Shown here: in pieces, positions 35,014 to 44,825 of the stretch
Layout: each line of letters starts with the position of its first letter
How positions within the stretch are numbered: the stretch's first letter is position 1
The notes under the pieces: generated by a model
The model's input: the letters and a program-made list of their open reading frames with translations, nothing else
What the model was told of the DNA's origin: nothing
Database searches by the model: none
Program-made: the position numbers and the translations under genes
Assembly (NCBI RefSeq): GCF_000337735.1
Contig: NZ_AOHX01000037.1
Coordinates: 1-64,000 of the forward strand
Source: Natronorubrum sulfidifaciens JCM 14089
Lineage (GTDB): Archaea > Halobacteriota > Halobacteria > Halobacteriales > Natrialbaceae
DNA: 64,000 nt
Reading direction: 5' to 3'

Positions 35014-36114
35014 CTATAGCCACGACGCCGCGACCCGTCGGTAGGTCTCCCGACACCGCTCGAGCACCGCGAGCGAGACGCTTTCGGTGTCAGTGTGGGC
35101 CTCGCCGGGCTCGGACGGCCCGTAGATCACGCACTCGCAGCCGGCCTGTGCGAGCCATCCGGCGTCGGTTGCGTGTGGTTTCGTCACGAGCGCCGGCGTC
35201 CCCGATTGGGCGGCGTCGGCCGCCTTGCGGACCGCCTCGGCGAACGCCTCGTCCGTGCAGCGCATCGGCGGCAGGTCCTGCTCGACGGTCCACGTGACGC
35301 CCTCGAGGGTTTCGACGCGCTCGAGGGCGGCGCGTTCGCCCGGCACCGTTCGCTCGTCGACGGTCAGCGTACAGCGGTCGGGGATGACGTTCATCGCCGA
35401 CCCACCTTCGATCTCGGTGACGGCGAGACTGCCCGACAGCGTCTCGCCCGCCACGTCGATCGCCGGGGTCTCGAGGGTGCGAACGAGGTCGACGGCGTCG
35501 GCCGCGCGGTAGATGGCGTTCTCGCCGGCGTCGACTTCGCTCGCGTGGGCGGCCGTGCCGCGAGCGGTGATCGTACTCCCGCGCCGGCCCTTGTGGGCGA
35601 CGGCGACGTCCGTCACGCCGGGACTCGAGTAGCCCGTCGATCCCTCGCCGACGATGGCGTAGTCGGGAGAAAAGCCGTGCTCGATGGCGTGTTGTGCGCC
35701 GACCCCACCGACTTCCTCGCCGACGAAACTCGCGAAAACGAGTTCCCCGGCTGGCGACGGGTCGCTGTCGCGAAACGCGAGCATTGCGGCGGCGACTGCC
35801 CCTTTCATATCCGCCGCGCCACGGCCGTAGAGGCGACCGTCTCGCTGCTCGACGACGTACTCGAAGTCCCCCGTTGGCGTCTCGGACGCCGTCTCAACCT
35901 GCGACGCCGCGGGCTCGACGACGTCGTGGTGGCCGACGAGCGCGAGCGTCCGGTCGCCAGTTCCCTTCCGTGCGATCACGTTCCCGGCCATATCGCGGGT
36001 GACGGCGGCGTCGGTCTCGCGTCGAAGCCACGCCTCGATGACGTCTCCAGCGGCCGTCTCGTCGTCGTGGCTCGGAATCGACACCAGTTCGCGCGTCAAC
36101 TCACGGACGGTCAT
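35014..36114 (-). CDS. M20 family metallopeptidase (DapE/ArgE-like)
   Basis: This di-zinc amidohydrolase has 366 residues. Ligands and catalytic residues appear as His in LVGHHDVVEP, Asp in YGRGAADMKGAV, Glu-Glu in FVGEEVGGVGAQH and His near the C-terminus in EPGEAHTDTESV. The dimerisation insert runs from about 170 to 285. The family removes acyl groups from amino acids; succinyl-diaminopimelate or acetyl-ornithine/lysine substrates are possible. It follows hemAT by 61 bases on the same strand. Confidence 0.87.
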   Translation of the reverse strand: MTVRELTRELVSIPSHDDETAAGDVIEAWLRRETDAAVTRDMAGNVIARKGTGDRTLALVGHHDVVEPAASQVETASETPTGDFEYVVEQRDGRLYGRGAADMKGAVAAAMLAFRDSDPSPAGELVFASFVGEEVGGVGAQHAIEHGFSPDYAIVGEGSTGYSSPGVTDVAVAHKGRRGSTITARGTAAHASEVDAGENAIYRAADAVDLVRTLETPAIDVAGETLSGSLAVTEIEGGSAMNVIPDRCTLTVDERTVPGERAALERVETLEGVTWTVEQDLPPMRCTDEAFAEAVRKAADAAQSGTPALVTKPHATDAGWLAQAGCECVIYGPSEPGEAHTDTESVSLAVLERCRETYRRVAASWL

Positions 36115-36175
36115 GTCGACTCCTACAACGCGGTGGGTGTTGTGTCCATCGAGCGAGCACGTCCGGCCGAGGGAG

Positions 36176-37810
36176 TTACTGCACCTGCTCGTACACCGGC
36201 CGGTCGTCCTCGTCGTCCTCGTCGGTCAGCCTCGAGACCGTCTCGCCGACGCTCTGGAGGCTGGCGGTCTGTTCTTCGCTGGCTGCAGCGACCGATTCGG
36301 TTGCGTCGGCGACCTGAGTCGCCGTCTGCGAGATGTCCTCGACGGTCGTCGCCGCCGTCTCGACGTTGCGCGCCTGCTGGTCGGTCGCCGCCGCGATGTC
36401 TTCCATCTTCGACGCCGTCTGGTCGACCGCGCCGTGGATCTCCTCGAGCGAGTCCATCGTTTCACGGACCCGGTCGGTGCCGTCGTCGATTCGCTCGGCC
36501 GTCTCCTCGGTCGTTTCGACCGTCTTCATCGCGTCCTTGCGAACGCCTTCGACGGCGTCTTCGATCGCCGCGAGGTCGCGTTTGGTCTGCTCGGCGAACG
36601 ACTCGACTTCGTTTGCGATCACGCCCATCGTCCCCGCGTTCGCGCCCTCCGAGCGCGACGCCTCGATCTTGGCGTTTTTCGCCAGTACGGTCGTCCGCTC
36701 GGCGACGTCGTCGAGTCGCTCGAGGACCGCGTCGATCTCTTCCGTTCTGCTCTCGAGGTCGGCGGCGGATTTGGTCACGTCTTCGGTCGCGTCCTCGATG
36801 GCCTCGAGTTCGTCCAAGGCGTCGTCGGCCGCCTCGACGCCGTCAGCGGTGAGCTGTTCGGCTCGTTCGCTCTCCGAGTGGACCTCGTCGGCGACGCTGG
36901 CGACCTCTTCGATCGCGGCGCTGAGCTCGCCGAGTTCGGTCGCGGCCTGATTCGTGTTTCTCGCCTGTGCGTTCGTGTGGCTGCTGATCGTCTGAGCGCG
37001 ACCGGCGATCACCTCGCTTGCGTTGTGCAACTCTTCGATCGGCCCCTGCACGTCCTCTTCGACTTCCTGTGCCAACCGCTGGCGGCGCTCGATCGAGTCC
37101 TCGAGGCGCTTCGCGTAGGAGTCGACGTACGTGTCGGTCGCGATCTGCATGTCGAGGTTGATGATGCGCAACAGCGAGAGCACGTCCATCATCCCGTCGT
37201 CGACCGCGTCTCTGACGGTTTCCTCGAAGGATTCCTCGAGGCCGTCATCGTCGTCGTCGCCACCGAAACCGAGCGCGCTGACGAAGCCGCCGATACCGCT
37301 GCCTTCGGATTCCTGTTCTTCGACCCACTCCTCGATCGCGTCGACGACCTGCTGCTGGGCGCGCTCGTTGAGCCGATCGAGCAACAGCGTGTAGTAGACG
37401 CCGTACTGACCCACGTAGTGTTTCAACGGCATGTCGAGAATCTCGTGGAGCTTGCCGACTCGAGCCCGGTTCGCAAAGAACGACTGGTCGTAGTCGCCCG
37501 TCGACAGCGAGACGAGATACGCTCGCTGGGTCTGTTTCAGCGCCGGAACGTCCTTCGGCGAGCGGTTGATGACCGCTCTGGTCTGTTTGTACTGTAGAAT
37601 CTTGTCGTAGAAGTCGTCTGCAATCTCGTCTTGGTTCTCGCGCAACAGCGTCTCGAGATCCTCGAGTCGGGCCTCGTCTTCCTCGTCGAAGCCGACGAAC
37701 TGCTTTCGCCACGCGATCTCGTCGTCATCGAGTCCGATTCGGTCTACGAGGTTGTCAACGGCCAGAAACTGGTTGAGTCCCCCCTCTCCAAACGTTTGCT
37801 CAGGGTCCAT
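36176..37810 (-). CDS. hemAT: globin-coupled aerotaxis transducer HemAT
   Basis: This soluble chemoreceptor has 544 residues and no membrane helices. The N-terminal protoglobin domain (about 20-190) contains the probable proximal histidine in RVGKLHEILDMPLKHYVGQY. A long coiled-coil MCP signalling domain follows (about 280-530); its hairpin tip includes AKNAKIEASRSEG and GVIANEVESFAEQT. It senses oxygen through heme and signals to CheA. The ATG at 37810 has GGTTATTAC about 30 bases upstream; the 50-codon extension is rejected. Confidence 0.92.
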   Translation of the reverse strand: MDPEQTFGEGGLNQFLAVDNLVDRIGLDDDEIAWRKQFVGFDEEDEARLEDLETLLRENQDEIADDFYDKILQYKQTRAVINRSPKDVPALKQTQRAYLVSLSTGDYDQSFFANRARVGKLHEILDMPLKHYVGQYGVYYTLLLDRLNERAQQQVVDAIEEWVEEQESEGSGIGGFVSALGFGGDDDDDGLEESFEETVRDAVDDGMMDVLSLLRIINLDMQIATDTYVDSYAKRLEDSIERRQRLAQEVEEDVQGPIEELHNASEVIAGRAQTISSHTNAQARNTNQAATELGELSAAIEEVASVADEVHSESERAEQLTADGVEAADDALDELEAIEDATEDVTKSAADLESRTEEIDAVLERLDDVAERTTVLAKNAKIEASRSEGANAGTMGVIANEVESFAEQTKRDLAAIEDAVEGVRKDAMKTVETTEETAERIDDGTDRVRETMDSLEEIHGAVDQTASKMEDIAAATDQQARNVETAATTVEDISQTATQVADATESVAAASEEQTASLQSVGETVSRLTDEDDEDDRPVYEQVQ

Positions 37811-37923
37811 TACCCATCCCTCTGCTATGTATGGTGTAATAACCAACGAATGTTCCCGCTGTATAGGACATCGTGTGCCGTGCCCAGTCGTGTCGTGACA
37901 CGCGTGTCGTTGCCGGTGGAACA

Positions 37924-37931
37924 CCCTTATA
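37924..37931 (+). promoter_or_regulatory. TATA box of the PIN-ATPase gene
   Basis: CCTTATAG lies about 28 bases before the ATG at 37955 and rejects the 108-codon upstream extension that runs antisense into hemAT. Confidence 0.65.
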
Positions 37932-37954
37932 GGGGTCCGTCGACCAGTTACAGT

Positions 37955-39835
37955 ATGCACGTCGTGCCGGATACGAGCGTGGTCATCGATGGCCGCGTTT
38001 CGGCGACGATCGATGATGGGCAGTTCGAGGGAGCGACGATTTCGGTGCCGGAGGCCGTCGTCGCGGAACTCGAGGCGCAGGCAAACGACGGGATCGACAG
38101 TGGCTGGGACGGCTTAGAGGAACTCCAGCGACTCGCCGACCTCGCCGACGAGGGCGTGATCGACCTCGAGTATATCGGCGAGCGGCCCGACGCCATCGAA
38201 CGGGGCCACGCCGCCGAAGGCGAGATCGACGCGCTGATCCGCGACCTCGCTGAGGACCTTGAGGCGACGTTCTTGACGAGCGACGTCGTCCAGGCCGAAG
38301 TCGCGAAAGCGAAAGGCCTTGACGTCGAGCACGTCTCACCGGAGGTCCGCACAGTAGGGACGCTGACCGTCGAGAACTACTTCGACGACCAGACGATGAG
38401 CGTGCACCTCAAGACGGATACGGTTCCGATGGCCAAGCGGGGCGAACTCGGTGAGATGCGCTACGAACAGATCGCCGACGACCGGCTCGATGAGGCGACG
38501 ATGGACGAGTACGCCCGCGAGGTCGTCGACGGCGCAAAGGAGTCGCCAGAGGGGTTCATCGAACTCTCCGAACCGGGCATGAAGATCGTCCAGTTTCGGG
38601 ATTATCGAATCGCCATCGGCCGCCCGCCGTTCGCCGACGGGATCGAAATTACGGCCGTCCGCCCGATCGCCCAGACCGACATCGAAGACTACGAGAAGGC
38701 CGACGAACTGAAAGACCGACTGCTCGAGCGCCAGCGTGGCGTCCTCATCTCGGGGGCACCAGGGGCCGGGAAGTCGACGTTCGCACAGGCAGTCGCTCGC
38801 TACATCTCCGAGCACGATTACGCCGTCAAGACGATGGAGAAACCGCGGGACCTGCAGGTCGGCCCCGAGATTACCCAGTACACCGAACTGGGCGGCGAGA
38901 TGGCCAAAACCGCGGATGCGCTCTTGATGGTCCGACCCGACTACACCATCTACGACGAGGTCCGCAAGACCGACGACTTCGAGGTCTTCGCGGACATGCG
39001 ACTGGCCGGCGTCGGGATGATCGGTGTCGTCCACGCGACGCGACCGATCGACGCCCTCCAGCGCCTCGTCGGCCGGGTCGAACTCGGGATGATTCCACAG
39101 GTCGTCGACACCGTCGTCTACATCGAAGCTGGTGAAGTCAACACGGTCTACGACGTCAAAACGGAGGTCAAAGTCCCGGCCGGGCTGACCGAGGAGGACC
39201 TCGCTCGACCCGTGATCCAGGTGACGAACTTCGAGACGGACGAGCCCGAGTACGAGATCTACACCTTCAACCGACAGGTCGTTACCGTCCCGCTCAAAGA
39301 CGAGGAGGGCGGCCCCGGGACCGAGTCCGGCGTCGACCGAATCGCCAAAAGCGAGATCGAACGAGAGATCCGCTCGATCGCCCGCGGCTACGTCGATGTC
39401 GAACTCAAAAGTCAGAACAAAGCCGTCGTCTACGTCGAAGAGAACGATATCTCGAGCGTGATCGGCAAGGGTGGCGGCCGGATCACCGACGTCGAGAACC
39501 GACTGGGGATCGATATCGACGTCCGGACCCACGACGAGAACCCCAACTACGGCGCGGGTGCCGGGGCTGGCGGCAGTGGCGGAGCCAATCAAAGCGGTGG
39601 TGGCGGACAGGCAGCGGGCCAGATGGTCACCCCCGAGATCACCTCGAGACACGTCGTCGTCCCCGTCGACGGCAACCACGGCGAAACCGTCGAAGTGCAA
39701 GCCGGCGGCGAGTATCTGTTCACCGCGACGGTCAGCCGCGGCGGCGAGATTCAGGTCTCTCGAGGGAGTGCGATTGCCGACGAGCTAGAGCAGGCGATCG
39801 ATCGCAAAGAGCCGATCACGGTTGTCCCGTCGTAG
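37955..39835 (+). CDS. PIN domain / PilT-type ATPase / KH domain protein
   Basis: This archaeal protein of 626 residues has three modules. The PIN nuclease-like domain (1-140) has the acidic residues of VVPDTSVVIDGR, EGEIDALI and LTSDVVQ. The ATPase (about 215-430) has Walker A SGAPGAGKSTF, Walker B-like DEVRKTDDFEVF and GVVHATRPIDALQR, as in secretion and retraction ATPases. The KH domain (about 495-545) has VIGKGGGRITDVE, after which a Gly-rich linker leads to a short beta domain. It probably binds and processes RNA using ATP. Confidence 0.93.
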   Translation: MHVVPDTSVVIDGRVSATIDDGQFEGATISVPEAVVAELEAQANDGIDSGWDGLEELQRLADLADEGVIDLEYIGERPDAIERGHAAEGEIDALIRDLAEDLEATFLTSDVVQAEVAKAKGLDVEHVSPEVRTVGTLTVENYFDDQTMSVHLKTDTVPMAKRGELGEMRYEQIADDRLDEATMDEYAREVVDGAKESPEGFIELSEPGMKIVQFRDYRIAIGRPPFADGIEITAVRPIAQTDIEDYEKADELKDRLLERQRGVLISGAPGAGKSTFAQAVARYISEHDYAVKTMEKPRDLQVGPEITQYTELGGEMAKTADALLMVRPDYTIYDEVRKTDDFEVFADMRLAGVGMIGVVHATRPIDALQRLVGRVELGMIPQVVDTVVYIEAGEVNTVYDVKTEVKVPAGLTEEDLARPVIQVTNFETDEPEYEIYTFNRQVVTVPLKDEEGGPGTESGVDRIAKSEIEREIRSIARGYVDVELKSQNKAVVYVEENDISSVIGKGGGRITDVENRLGIDIDVRTHDENPNYGAGAGAGGSGGANQSGGGGQAAGQMVTPEITSRHVVVPVDGNHGETVEVQAGGEYLFTATVSRGGEIQVSRGSAIADELEQAIDRKEPITVVPS

Positions 39836-40015
39836 AGCCCACACAGCGAGCGAATGGTCTTCCTCGTGGCCGAAATGAACGAGGGCCCAGAAGACCCCTC
39901 ACTTCCAGTATCTTTGACGTAGATTTTTCGAGGAGCGATGAGTGAGCACTGTGAGCGAACCCGACGAAAACGTACGTATACAAGAGTCAGATCTCAAGGG
40001 AGCGAGCGCTGACCC

Positions 40016-41077
40016 CTATGGCGACCAGATTCGCTGTTCTCGATCAAGCAACGTGACGACGACGACGTGCGGGAGCGTCAACACCGCGATCGTCACTAGA
40101 TAGACCGCGAGGACGTCGGCGACGGACGCGGGTGTCTGTGGGACGGAGAGCCAGATGCCCACGAGGACGATCAGCCCGCCAACGGTCAGTGGGGCCGCAT
40201 CACGGGCGAACCGCCGCCACGCGGTCCCGATCGCCCCTCGATCGAGCGCTGTGCTGGCGACGGAGTCGACGAGCATCGTCCGAATGATGTGCCGGAGCGA
40301 GTGCCAGAAACAGAAGTAGAGACCGATCGCGAGGATCGGTGGGACGACTGCGAAGTAGACGACGAGTCCGAGTGTTTCGGTCGCATCGACCAGCCACGGA
40401 CCACGGCCGTCCGGCCCTGTCCGGAAAAAGCCACGGAGCAACGCGAACGCGACCAGCCCACCGAAACCGATTGCGATGGCCGTCCGGATAGCCGGCGAGA
40501 ACATCGGCTCGAGCGCTGCCACCGCATCGGGGTCGAACAACCCGACGATCGTCTCGGCGACGAAGGCGTACTGCGCTGGGAACGCGATCAGCGGGACGAG
40601 CATCGGAAGCCCGCCTCGGACGACGAGGGCGAGCAATCGGCTGGTCCGCGTCTTGAGGTGGTCGGCGCGGACGAGCGCGAGCAGAGCGTAGACGTCGCCC
40701 TGGCCCCAGTGGACGAGCGTGACGAGAATAAACAGGGCGAACGCATGGACGGGGGCGAGAAGCCACAGAACAGCGTAGGCAGTGCCGACAAACAGATACA
40801 GAAGACCGACGAGCAACAGCGAGCGACGGGTGACGGGATCACCTCGAGCCCGCGGCAACACGAGGTGGTCGACGGCCCCGTGAGGGAGTCCGAGGACAAC
40901 GACGCTGAGCGCCAACGGAACGTATTGATACGAAAGCGGTGGCGAGCCGACGAGAGCCGTTACCGAGACGGCGACAGCGAGGGAGAGCAGGCCGACGCCG
41001 AGACTTAGGCGAGCCGCCCGCTGTCGACTCTTCTCGCCATCCGAGACGACGCAACGAAGGGGCGTCTCACGGCTCAT
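40016..41077 (-). CDS. blh: Brp/Blh-type beta-carotene 15,15'-dioxygenase
   Basis: This integral membrane iron enzyme of 353 residues cleaves beta-carotene into two retinals. About ten helices carry the conserved histidines: VVLGLPHGAVDHLV, LVHWGQGDVY, CFWHSLRHI and LTLPHVVVV. It lies directly downstream of, and overlaps by 11 bases, the lycopene cyclase gene, so the two final steps to retinal are co-expressed. Confidence 0.93.
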   Translation of the reverse strand: MSRETPLRCVVSDGEKSRQRAARLSLGVGLLSLAVAVSVTALVGSPPLSYQYVPLALSVVVLGLPHGAVDHLVLPRARGDPVTRRSLLLVGLLYLFVGTAYAVLWLLAPVHAFALFILVTLVHWGQGDVYALLALVRADHLKTRTSRLLALVVRGGLPMLVPLIAFPAQYAFVAETIVGLFDPDAVAALEPMFSPAIRTAIAIGFGGLVAFALLRGFFRTGPDGRGPWLVDATETLGLVVYFAVVPPILAIGLYFCFWHSLRHIIRTMLVDSVASTALDRGAIGTAWRRFARDAAPLTVGGLIVLVGIWLSVPQTPASVADVLAVYLVTIAVLTLPHVVVVTLLDREQRIWSP

Positions 41078-41849
41078 TGGAACTCGTACTGAACCGAGTC
41101 AACGCTCGAGAGAGCGTCGGGACTTCGTGGATTCGATCGAGCAGCCACAGATACATGACGATTCCCTGAACGATGAAGATATTAGTTACGAGAAAAAACA
41201 GCGCTTCCTCGATGGGGAGTCCCAGCAGCGTGTACCCAGTCGTGTACGTGTCCGAGATGACCCAGATACCGAGTTCGATCGCGACCCGATCGACGATCCA
41301 GAGGTAGACCGTCGGGACGGCGATAGCAACCAGTAGCGGTCGACGGACAGCCCAGAGGTACGTAAGGCCGAACCCCCATTGAATAGCGAGGATCGGGCCG
41401 GTCCAAAGCAACAACCAGCCGAGATAGTACGTTGAGGTGCCGCCAGTCAGGAGCCAGCCGATGCTGGCGACCGACAGACCACCTCCGACGCCGATCAACC
41501 GGTGTGTGTGTGGGATTGCGAGCGATCGGTCGGCGGTCGCCGGGATCTGGAACAACCAGAACGCGGTCAGTATCGGCTGGAGGACGAAGAAGAGGTACTC
41601 TTCGATCGGCGTGTGCCAGACGGTCGCGACGACCGCACCTTCGCCATACCACCAGACCTCACCGGGGATGAGATGATTCGTAAACGGCGTCGTGTAGACG
41701 ACGGCGAGGCAGATCATGATTCCGAGTCCGGAGAGCGGTCGAACGCCCCACCAGGCCTGATCGCGCCGGAACGCGAGCCAGCCTAAAATCAAAAGCGGCG
41801 GGAGAATAAACGCTAGATGAACACCGAAGTACGTGAGTGGGACGGTCAT
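41067..41849 (-). CDS. crtY: lycopene beta-cyclase, fused CrtYc-CrtYd type
   Basis: This membrane protein of 260 residues has two homologous halves. Each carries a membrane-embedded P-x-E-E motif: TPIEEYLFFVLQ (about 79-90) and GLPIEEALFFLVTN (about 210-223). Such archaeal enzymes correspond to fused heterodimeric actinobacterial cyclases and convert lycopene to beta-carotene. It sits between hop and blh in the light-energy cluster. Confidence 0.9.
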   Translation of the reverse strand: MTVPLTYFGVHLAFILPPLLILGWLAFRRDQAWWGVRPLSGLGIMICLAVVYTTPFTNHLIPGEVWWYGEGAVVATVWHTPIEEYLFFVLQPILTAFWLFQIPATADRSLAIPHTHRLIGVGGGLSVASIGWLLTGGTSTYYLGWLLLWTGPILAIQWGFGLTYLWAVRRPLLVAIAVPTVYLWIVDRVAIELGIWVISDTYTTGYTLLGLPIEEALFFLVTNIFIVQGIVMYLWLLDRIHEVPTLSRALTRFSTSSNEP

Positions 41850-42016
41850 GAGTATGTTGGCGTCTGTCGCAGGCTCCCCTGTACAGGGTGGCGGTTCTGT
41901 GGCCAGACTAGGGCCGGCGTCGGCAAGGCCCTGAATCCAAACTGGTTAGGCCCGATCAGGGCGCGAGTCGGCGTGTCGGTACCGATGTGGACGCTGGGTC
42001 GACGAGCTCGGTTCGG

Positions 42017-42892
42017 TCAGTCGTCTGCTGGGCTGGACTCGGAGAGGGTGGAGCCGTAGTCCGCACCGCCAGTGATCGACGCCGGTTCGTTAGCAACGTA
42101 GAAAATGGCAACGAATGTCACGATGTACTTCGTGATGATGTCAAGGATGCTGTATCCCCATGAGGTAATCGCGACATCTAAGAGTGCGAACCCTTCGACG
42201 CCGAGCGCCCAGAGGATCGGATAGCCGAACCAGCCGACGACGGTAAGAATCTTCAGTGTCGTGAACAGGTCCGCGGTGCCGGTTCGTTCGGCCTCGCGGG
42301 TCCAGTCGACGAGGATGACGTACACGATCACGAGGAAGAAAGTAGAGCTCAGCACGAACCACCACCAGCGCAGCGCCAGTGAGGACGTCGTCAGGGCCGC
42401 TGCCAGGCCGGTGACACACATCGCGATCGTAAACGCGCAGGTCGTCAGGATCTTCGTCCAGTTCGACCCGGCGATCATCCCGAGCGCAATCAGAATGAAC
42501 GGTGTGGAGAACGTCCACGTGAGGTATCGACCCCACATTACCAACACGCCGTCCTCGCCGGCCGTCGTCGAACCCGCGGCGGGGTGGTCCGCCGGCATCT
42601 CGATGATACTCAGCGTCAGCCCCGACGTGAGTCCGGTGTAACTCGAGATCGAGACGACCGAAATCAACATGAGCGCGATCGCGATCGCCTTCGAACGCGG
42701 ATCGGTGAGGGACCGTCCCAGGTAGACGATGCCGAGAATGGTGAGTCCGGCGAGGACGATGTTGACGACGAACGACAGCGCGAGCAGCGTGTTGCCGCCA
42801 CCGAAAATGTACTCAAACAGTTCCGCGTCGGTCAGGCCATTCTGGAGGATGTGATGTCGCACGTCGAACGCGAACGCGGTTAGTGACTGCAT
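42017..42892 (-). CDS. hop: halorhodopsin, light-driven chloride pump
   Basis: This seven-helix retinal protein has 291 residues. Helix C reads WGRYLTWTFSTP (120-131). Thr125 stands where bacteriorhodopsin has the Asp proton acceptor, and Ser129 is kept, as in chloride pumps. The helix-G Schiff-base lysine is Lys255 in LDIITKYIVTF, with Asp251. The B-C loop is long, as in alkaliphile-type halorhodopsins. It has its own strong TATA box, so it can be transcribed independently of bop. Confidence 0.96.
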   Translation of the reverse strand: MQSLTAFAFDVRHHILQNGLTDAELFEYIFGGGNTLLALSFVVNIVLAGLTILGIVYLGRSLTDPRSKAIAIALMLISVVSISSYTGLTSGLTLSIIEMPADHPAAGSTTAGEDGVLVMWGRYLTWTFSTPFILIALGMIAGSNWTKILTTCAFTIAMCVTGLAAALTTSSLALRWWWFVLSSTFFLVIVYVILVDWTREAERTGTADLFTTLKILTVVGWFGYPILWALGVEGFALLDVAITSWGYSILDIITKYIVTFVAIFYVANEPASITGGADYGSTLSESSPADD

Positions 42893-42918
42893 GCGTGTCG
42901 ATTACTTCAACGCCACGA

Positions 42919-42929
42919 CATATAAACGG
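42919..42929 (-). promoter_or_regulatory. TATA box of hop
   Basis: CCGTTTATATG on the minus strand, centred about 30 bases before the ATG at 42892. Confidence 0.7.
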
Positions 42930-43057
42930 ATGTCCGCCCCGAGACGGATATTTACGGGTGTTGAACGGTCACAGCGCGGTGAGGGCCGAGGCAAAGACGA
43001 GCGATGAGCGGGACGTGGTCTCGCACTCAGTCGGACTCGAGCGGTAACTCCGAGTCG

Positions 43058-43783
43058 TCACGCAGCTGCGACAGATGGTGTGACGGCCCGTTCGAGGACG
43101 GAGCGGCTTCGGAGCAGGATCACTCCGAAGCCGACCTTCGCCGAGAGGTCGAGGATCATGAATGCGGCCGTCTCCCAGTAGAGCGGGAGAATGCCGAACG
43201 TTCCTTCAGTTCCGAGGATCCAGACGACGGGGTAGAGCAGCCACAGCACGATGAGCAGGTTACGTAGCGTGCTGAACAGCGACGCCACCTCTGGCGACTG
43301 GTTCCGGGCACTCTTCGAAAGCGTCCCGACGAGGACGTACAACAACACGAGCAGGGCACCGGTGCTGATACCCCACCACGCAATCCGAGTGCCGGGGGTC
43401 GCCGCGAACGCCGCGATCGTGCCGGTTCCAATCATGAAGACGTCGAGACCGATCAGCGTCGCGATCGTGTTGCGGTTCGCGCCGGCGAGCAGCGCGAGGT
43501 CGAGCAACAGCAGCGGTGTCGTGAAGATCCAGTCTGCGTACCGCGCCCAGTAGATCGTAAGCGCCTGGTCGCCGACCATCACTTCGGTGACGCCAAAGCC
43601 TGTCGCCATCGCGAAGTACATCACCGCCGCGATCGCCGTTATGAAGATCGTGATGATGTAAAACTCCTGCATCTTCGGGTCTCGAACGCCGCGTCCACGA
43701 CCGATGAAGTAGAGCGTTCCGAGCGTCATTCCAATCGTTCCGATCCACAGCCACAGGGATTCTGGACCAACTAGTGTGGTCAT
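43058..43783 (-). CDS. bop: bacteriorhodopsin, light-driven proton pump
   Basis: This seven-helix opsin has 241 residues. Helix [19 protein letters not shown] contains the proton acceptor Asp84 and donor Asp95, with Arg81. Helix [11 protein letters not shown] has the retinal lysine Lys216 and counter-ion Asp212. Glu193 and Glu204 match the proton-release pair. The donor Asp and the lack of a transducer gene beside it indicate an ion pump, not a sensory rhodopsin. It lies 165 bases upstream of hop on the same strand. Confidence 0.96.
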   Translation of the reverse strand: MTTLVGPESLWLWIGTIGMTLGTLYFIGRGRGVRDPKMQEFYIITIFITAIAAVMYFAMATGFGVTEVMVGDQALTIYWARYADWIFTTPLLLLDLALLAGANRNTIATLIGLDVFMIGTGTIAAFAATPGTRIAWWGISTGALLVLLYVLVGTLSKSARNQSPEVASLFSTLRNLLIVLWLLYPVVWILGTEGTFGILPLYWETAAFMILDLSAKVGFGVILLRSRSVLERAVTPSVAAA

Positions 43784-43802
43784 ATTTGCGAATAGAACTT
43801 CG

Positions 43803-43813
43803 TAAAATATACC
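43803..43813 (-). promoter_or_regulatory. TATA box of bop
   Basis: GGTATATTTTA on the minus strand lies about 25 bases before the ATG at 43783. Just upstream is TTAGGGCTTA, which could belong to a Bat-type activator site, though I cannot verify this from memory of the consensus. Confidence 0.6.
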
Positions 43814-43949
43814 AGTAAGCCCTAACGGAGATAACAGCTAGCCGCGAGTGTATGTCCGGTGTTTTGACTCTGGGTTTGAAATCGGAGTGTATATTTCGAC
43901 GCTCCGTGTTCGGCCACCTGAACCGGCGGCCAGTCACACTCTCGAACTG

Positions 43950-44558
43950 ATGACTTCAACTGATCCAAACGATCCGATTGCGGACGCACTCCTCGGTGAG
44001 TCGACGTACGAGCGGCTTCGAGTGGAGCGATACGCGCTGATCAAACGACGAATTCCGCAGAAACTCGTCTATCAGAGCGGGCTGTTGCTCGTGCTCGCAC
44101 TTGTCGTGCCGATTGCAGCCACCTATCCGTCCTCGGTCCGGGCAGCCTTCCCGGGAGGCGAGCCCCTGTGGGCGTCGCCGCTCGTTCTCTGGGTCGGCGT
44201 CTGCGCCGGCGCGATCCAGCTTGGAACTGCGTCGTGTCTCATCGCGGTATCGATTGTGCGTCGCAGCCGTGAACCGGAGTTATCGGAGGCAGCGGCACAC
44301 ACATTATTGAACGTTGAAGACGTCGCGTCGATGTTCGGATTGGCGACCGGTGGGTTCGCTATTCTGCTCACGGTCGGATTCTTCTTGCTCGGCCACGCGG
44401 GAGGAGAGACGTTTCAGTCGGTTATCACCGCTGCGCCGCAAAACCCGTACGAACAGACTGGCGTCTCGGTCCCTGTGATCGCAGTTGGTACGGCAGCGGC
44501 GATCAGTTCCGCCGTCGTCTACCTCTGCAGTCGGTATCTCCGGTCGACGGCGGCGTAA
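43950..44558 (+). CDS. four-helix membrane protein divergent from bop
   Basis: The protein has 202 residues. An N-terminal cytoplasmic stretch (SDPNDPIADALL-like, then ESTYERLRVERYALIKRRIP) leads to four hydrophobic helices at about 57-75, 88-112, 135-155 and 175-197. I do not recognise a family. It shares the 166-base intergenic region with bop and could be regulated with it. The ATG at 43950 begins the protein-like part; the upstream 34 codons overlap the bop promoter region. Confidence 0.7.
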   Translation: MTSTDPNDPIADALLGESTYERLRVERYALIKRRIPQKLVYQSGLLLVLALVVPIAATYPSSVRAAFPGGEPLWASPLVLWVGVCAGAIQLGTASCLIAVSIVRRSREPELSEAAAHTLLNVEDVASMFGLATGGFAILLTVGFFLLGHAGGETFQSVITAAPQNPYEQTGVSVPVIAVGTAAAISSAVVYLCSRYLRSTAA

Positions 44559-44825
44559 ACACCTGGACTGGGTGGGAGACGTTGCTCGACTGAACTGTGT
44601 GTAAGGGGGTCTGACAGCCGCTCCGAACGAATAGCGCTCTTTCACACAATGAAGAGAACATTCGTGGCACCTTTTTACGGAAACTATTGGATTACTTTCT
44701 CGAACTCTCTATCTGCTGCCTGTTTGTTTATCAATATCACACGGATCTACTAGCTGTTTAAGGATCAGGCATTTATACAAGACGAATGTTTGAATCGAGT
44801 ATGGATACAATGGTGTTTGATCGCT

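Noticed and set aside
35095-36852. 585-residue plus-strand open frame
   Set aside because: It is antisense to the M20 peptidase and HemAT genes and becomes Arg/Ser-rich shadow sequence.
38336-39700. 454-residue minus-strand open frame
   Set aside because: It mirrors the PIN-ATPase-KH gene, which has a TATA box, Walker and KH motifs.
43058-43783. sensory rhodopsin as an alternative to bacteriorhodopsin
   Set aside because: The helix-C donor Asp95 and both release-group Glu residues are present, and no transducer gene adjoins it.
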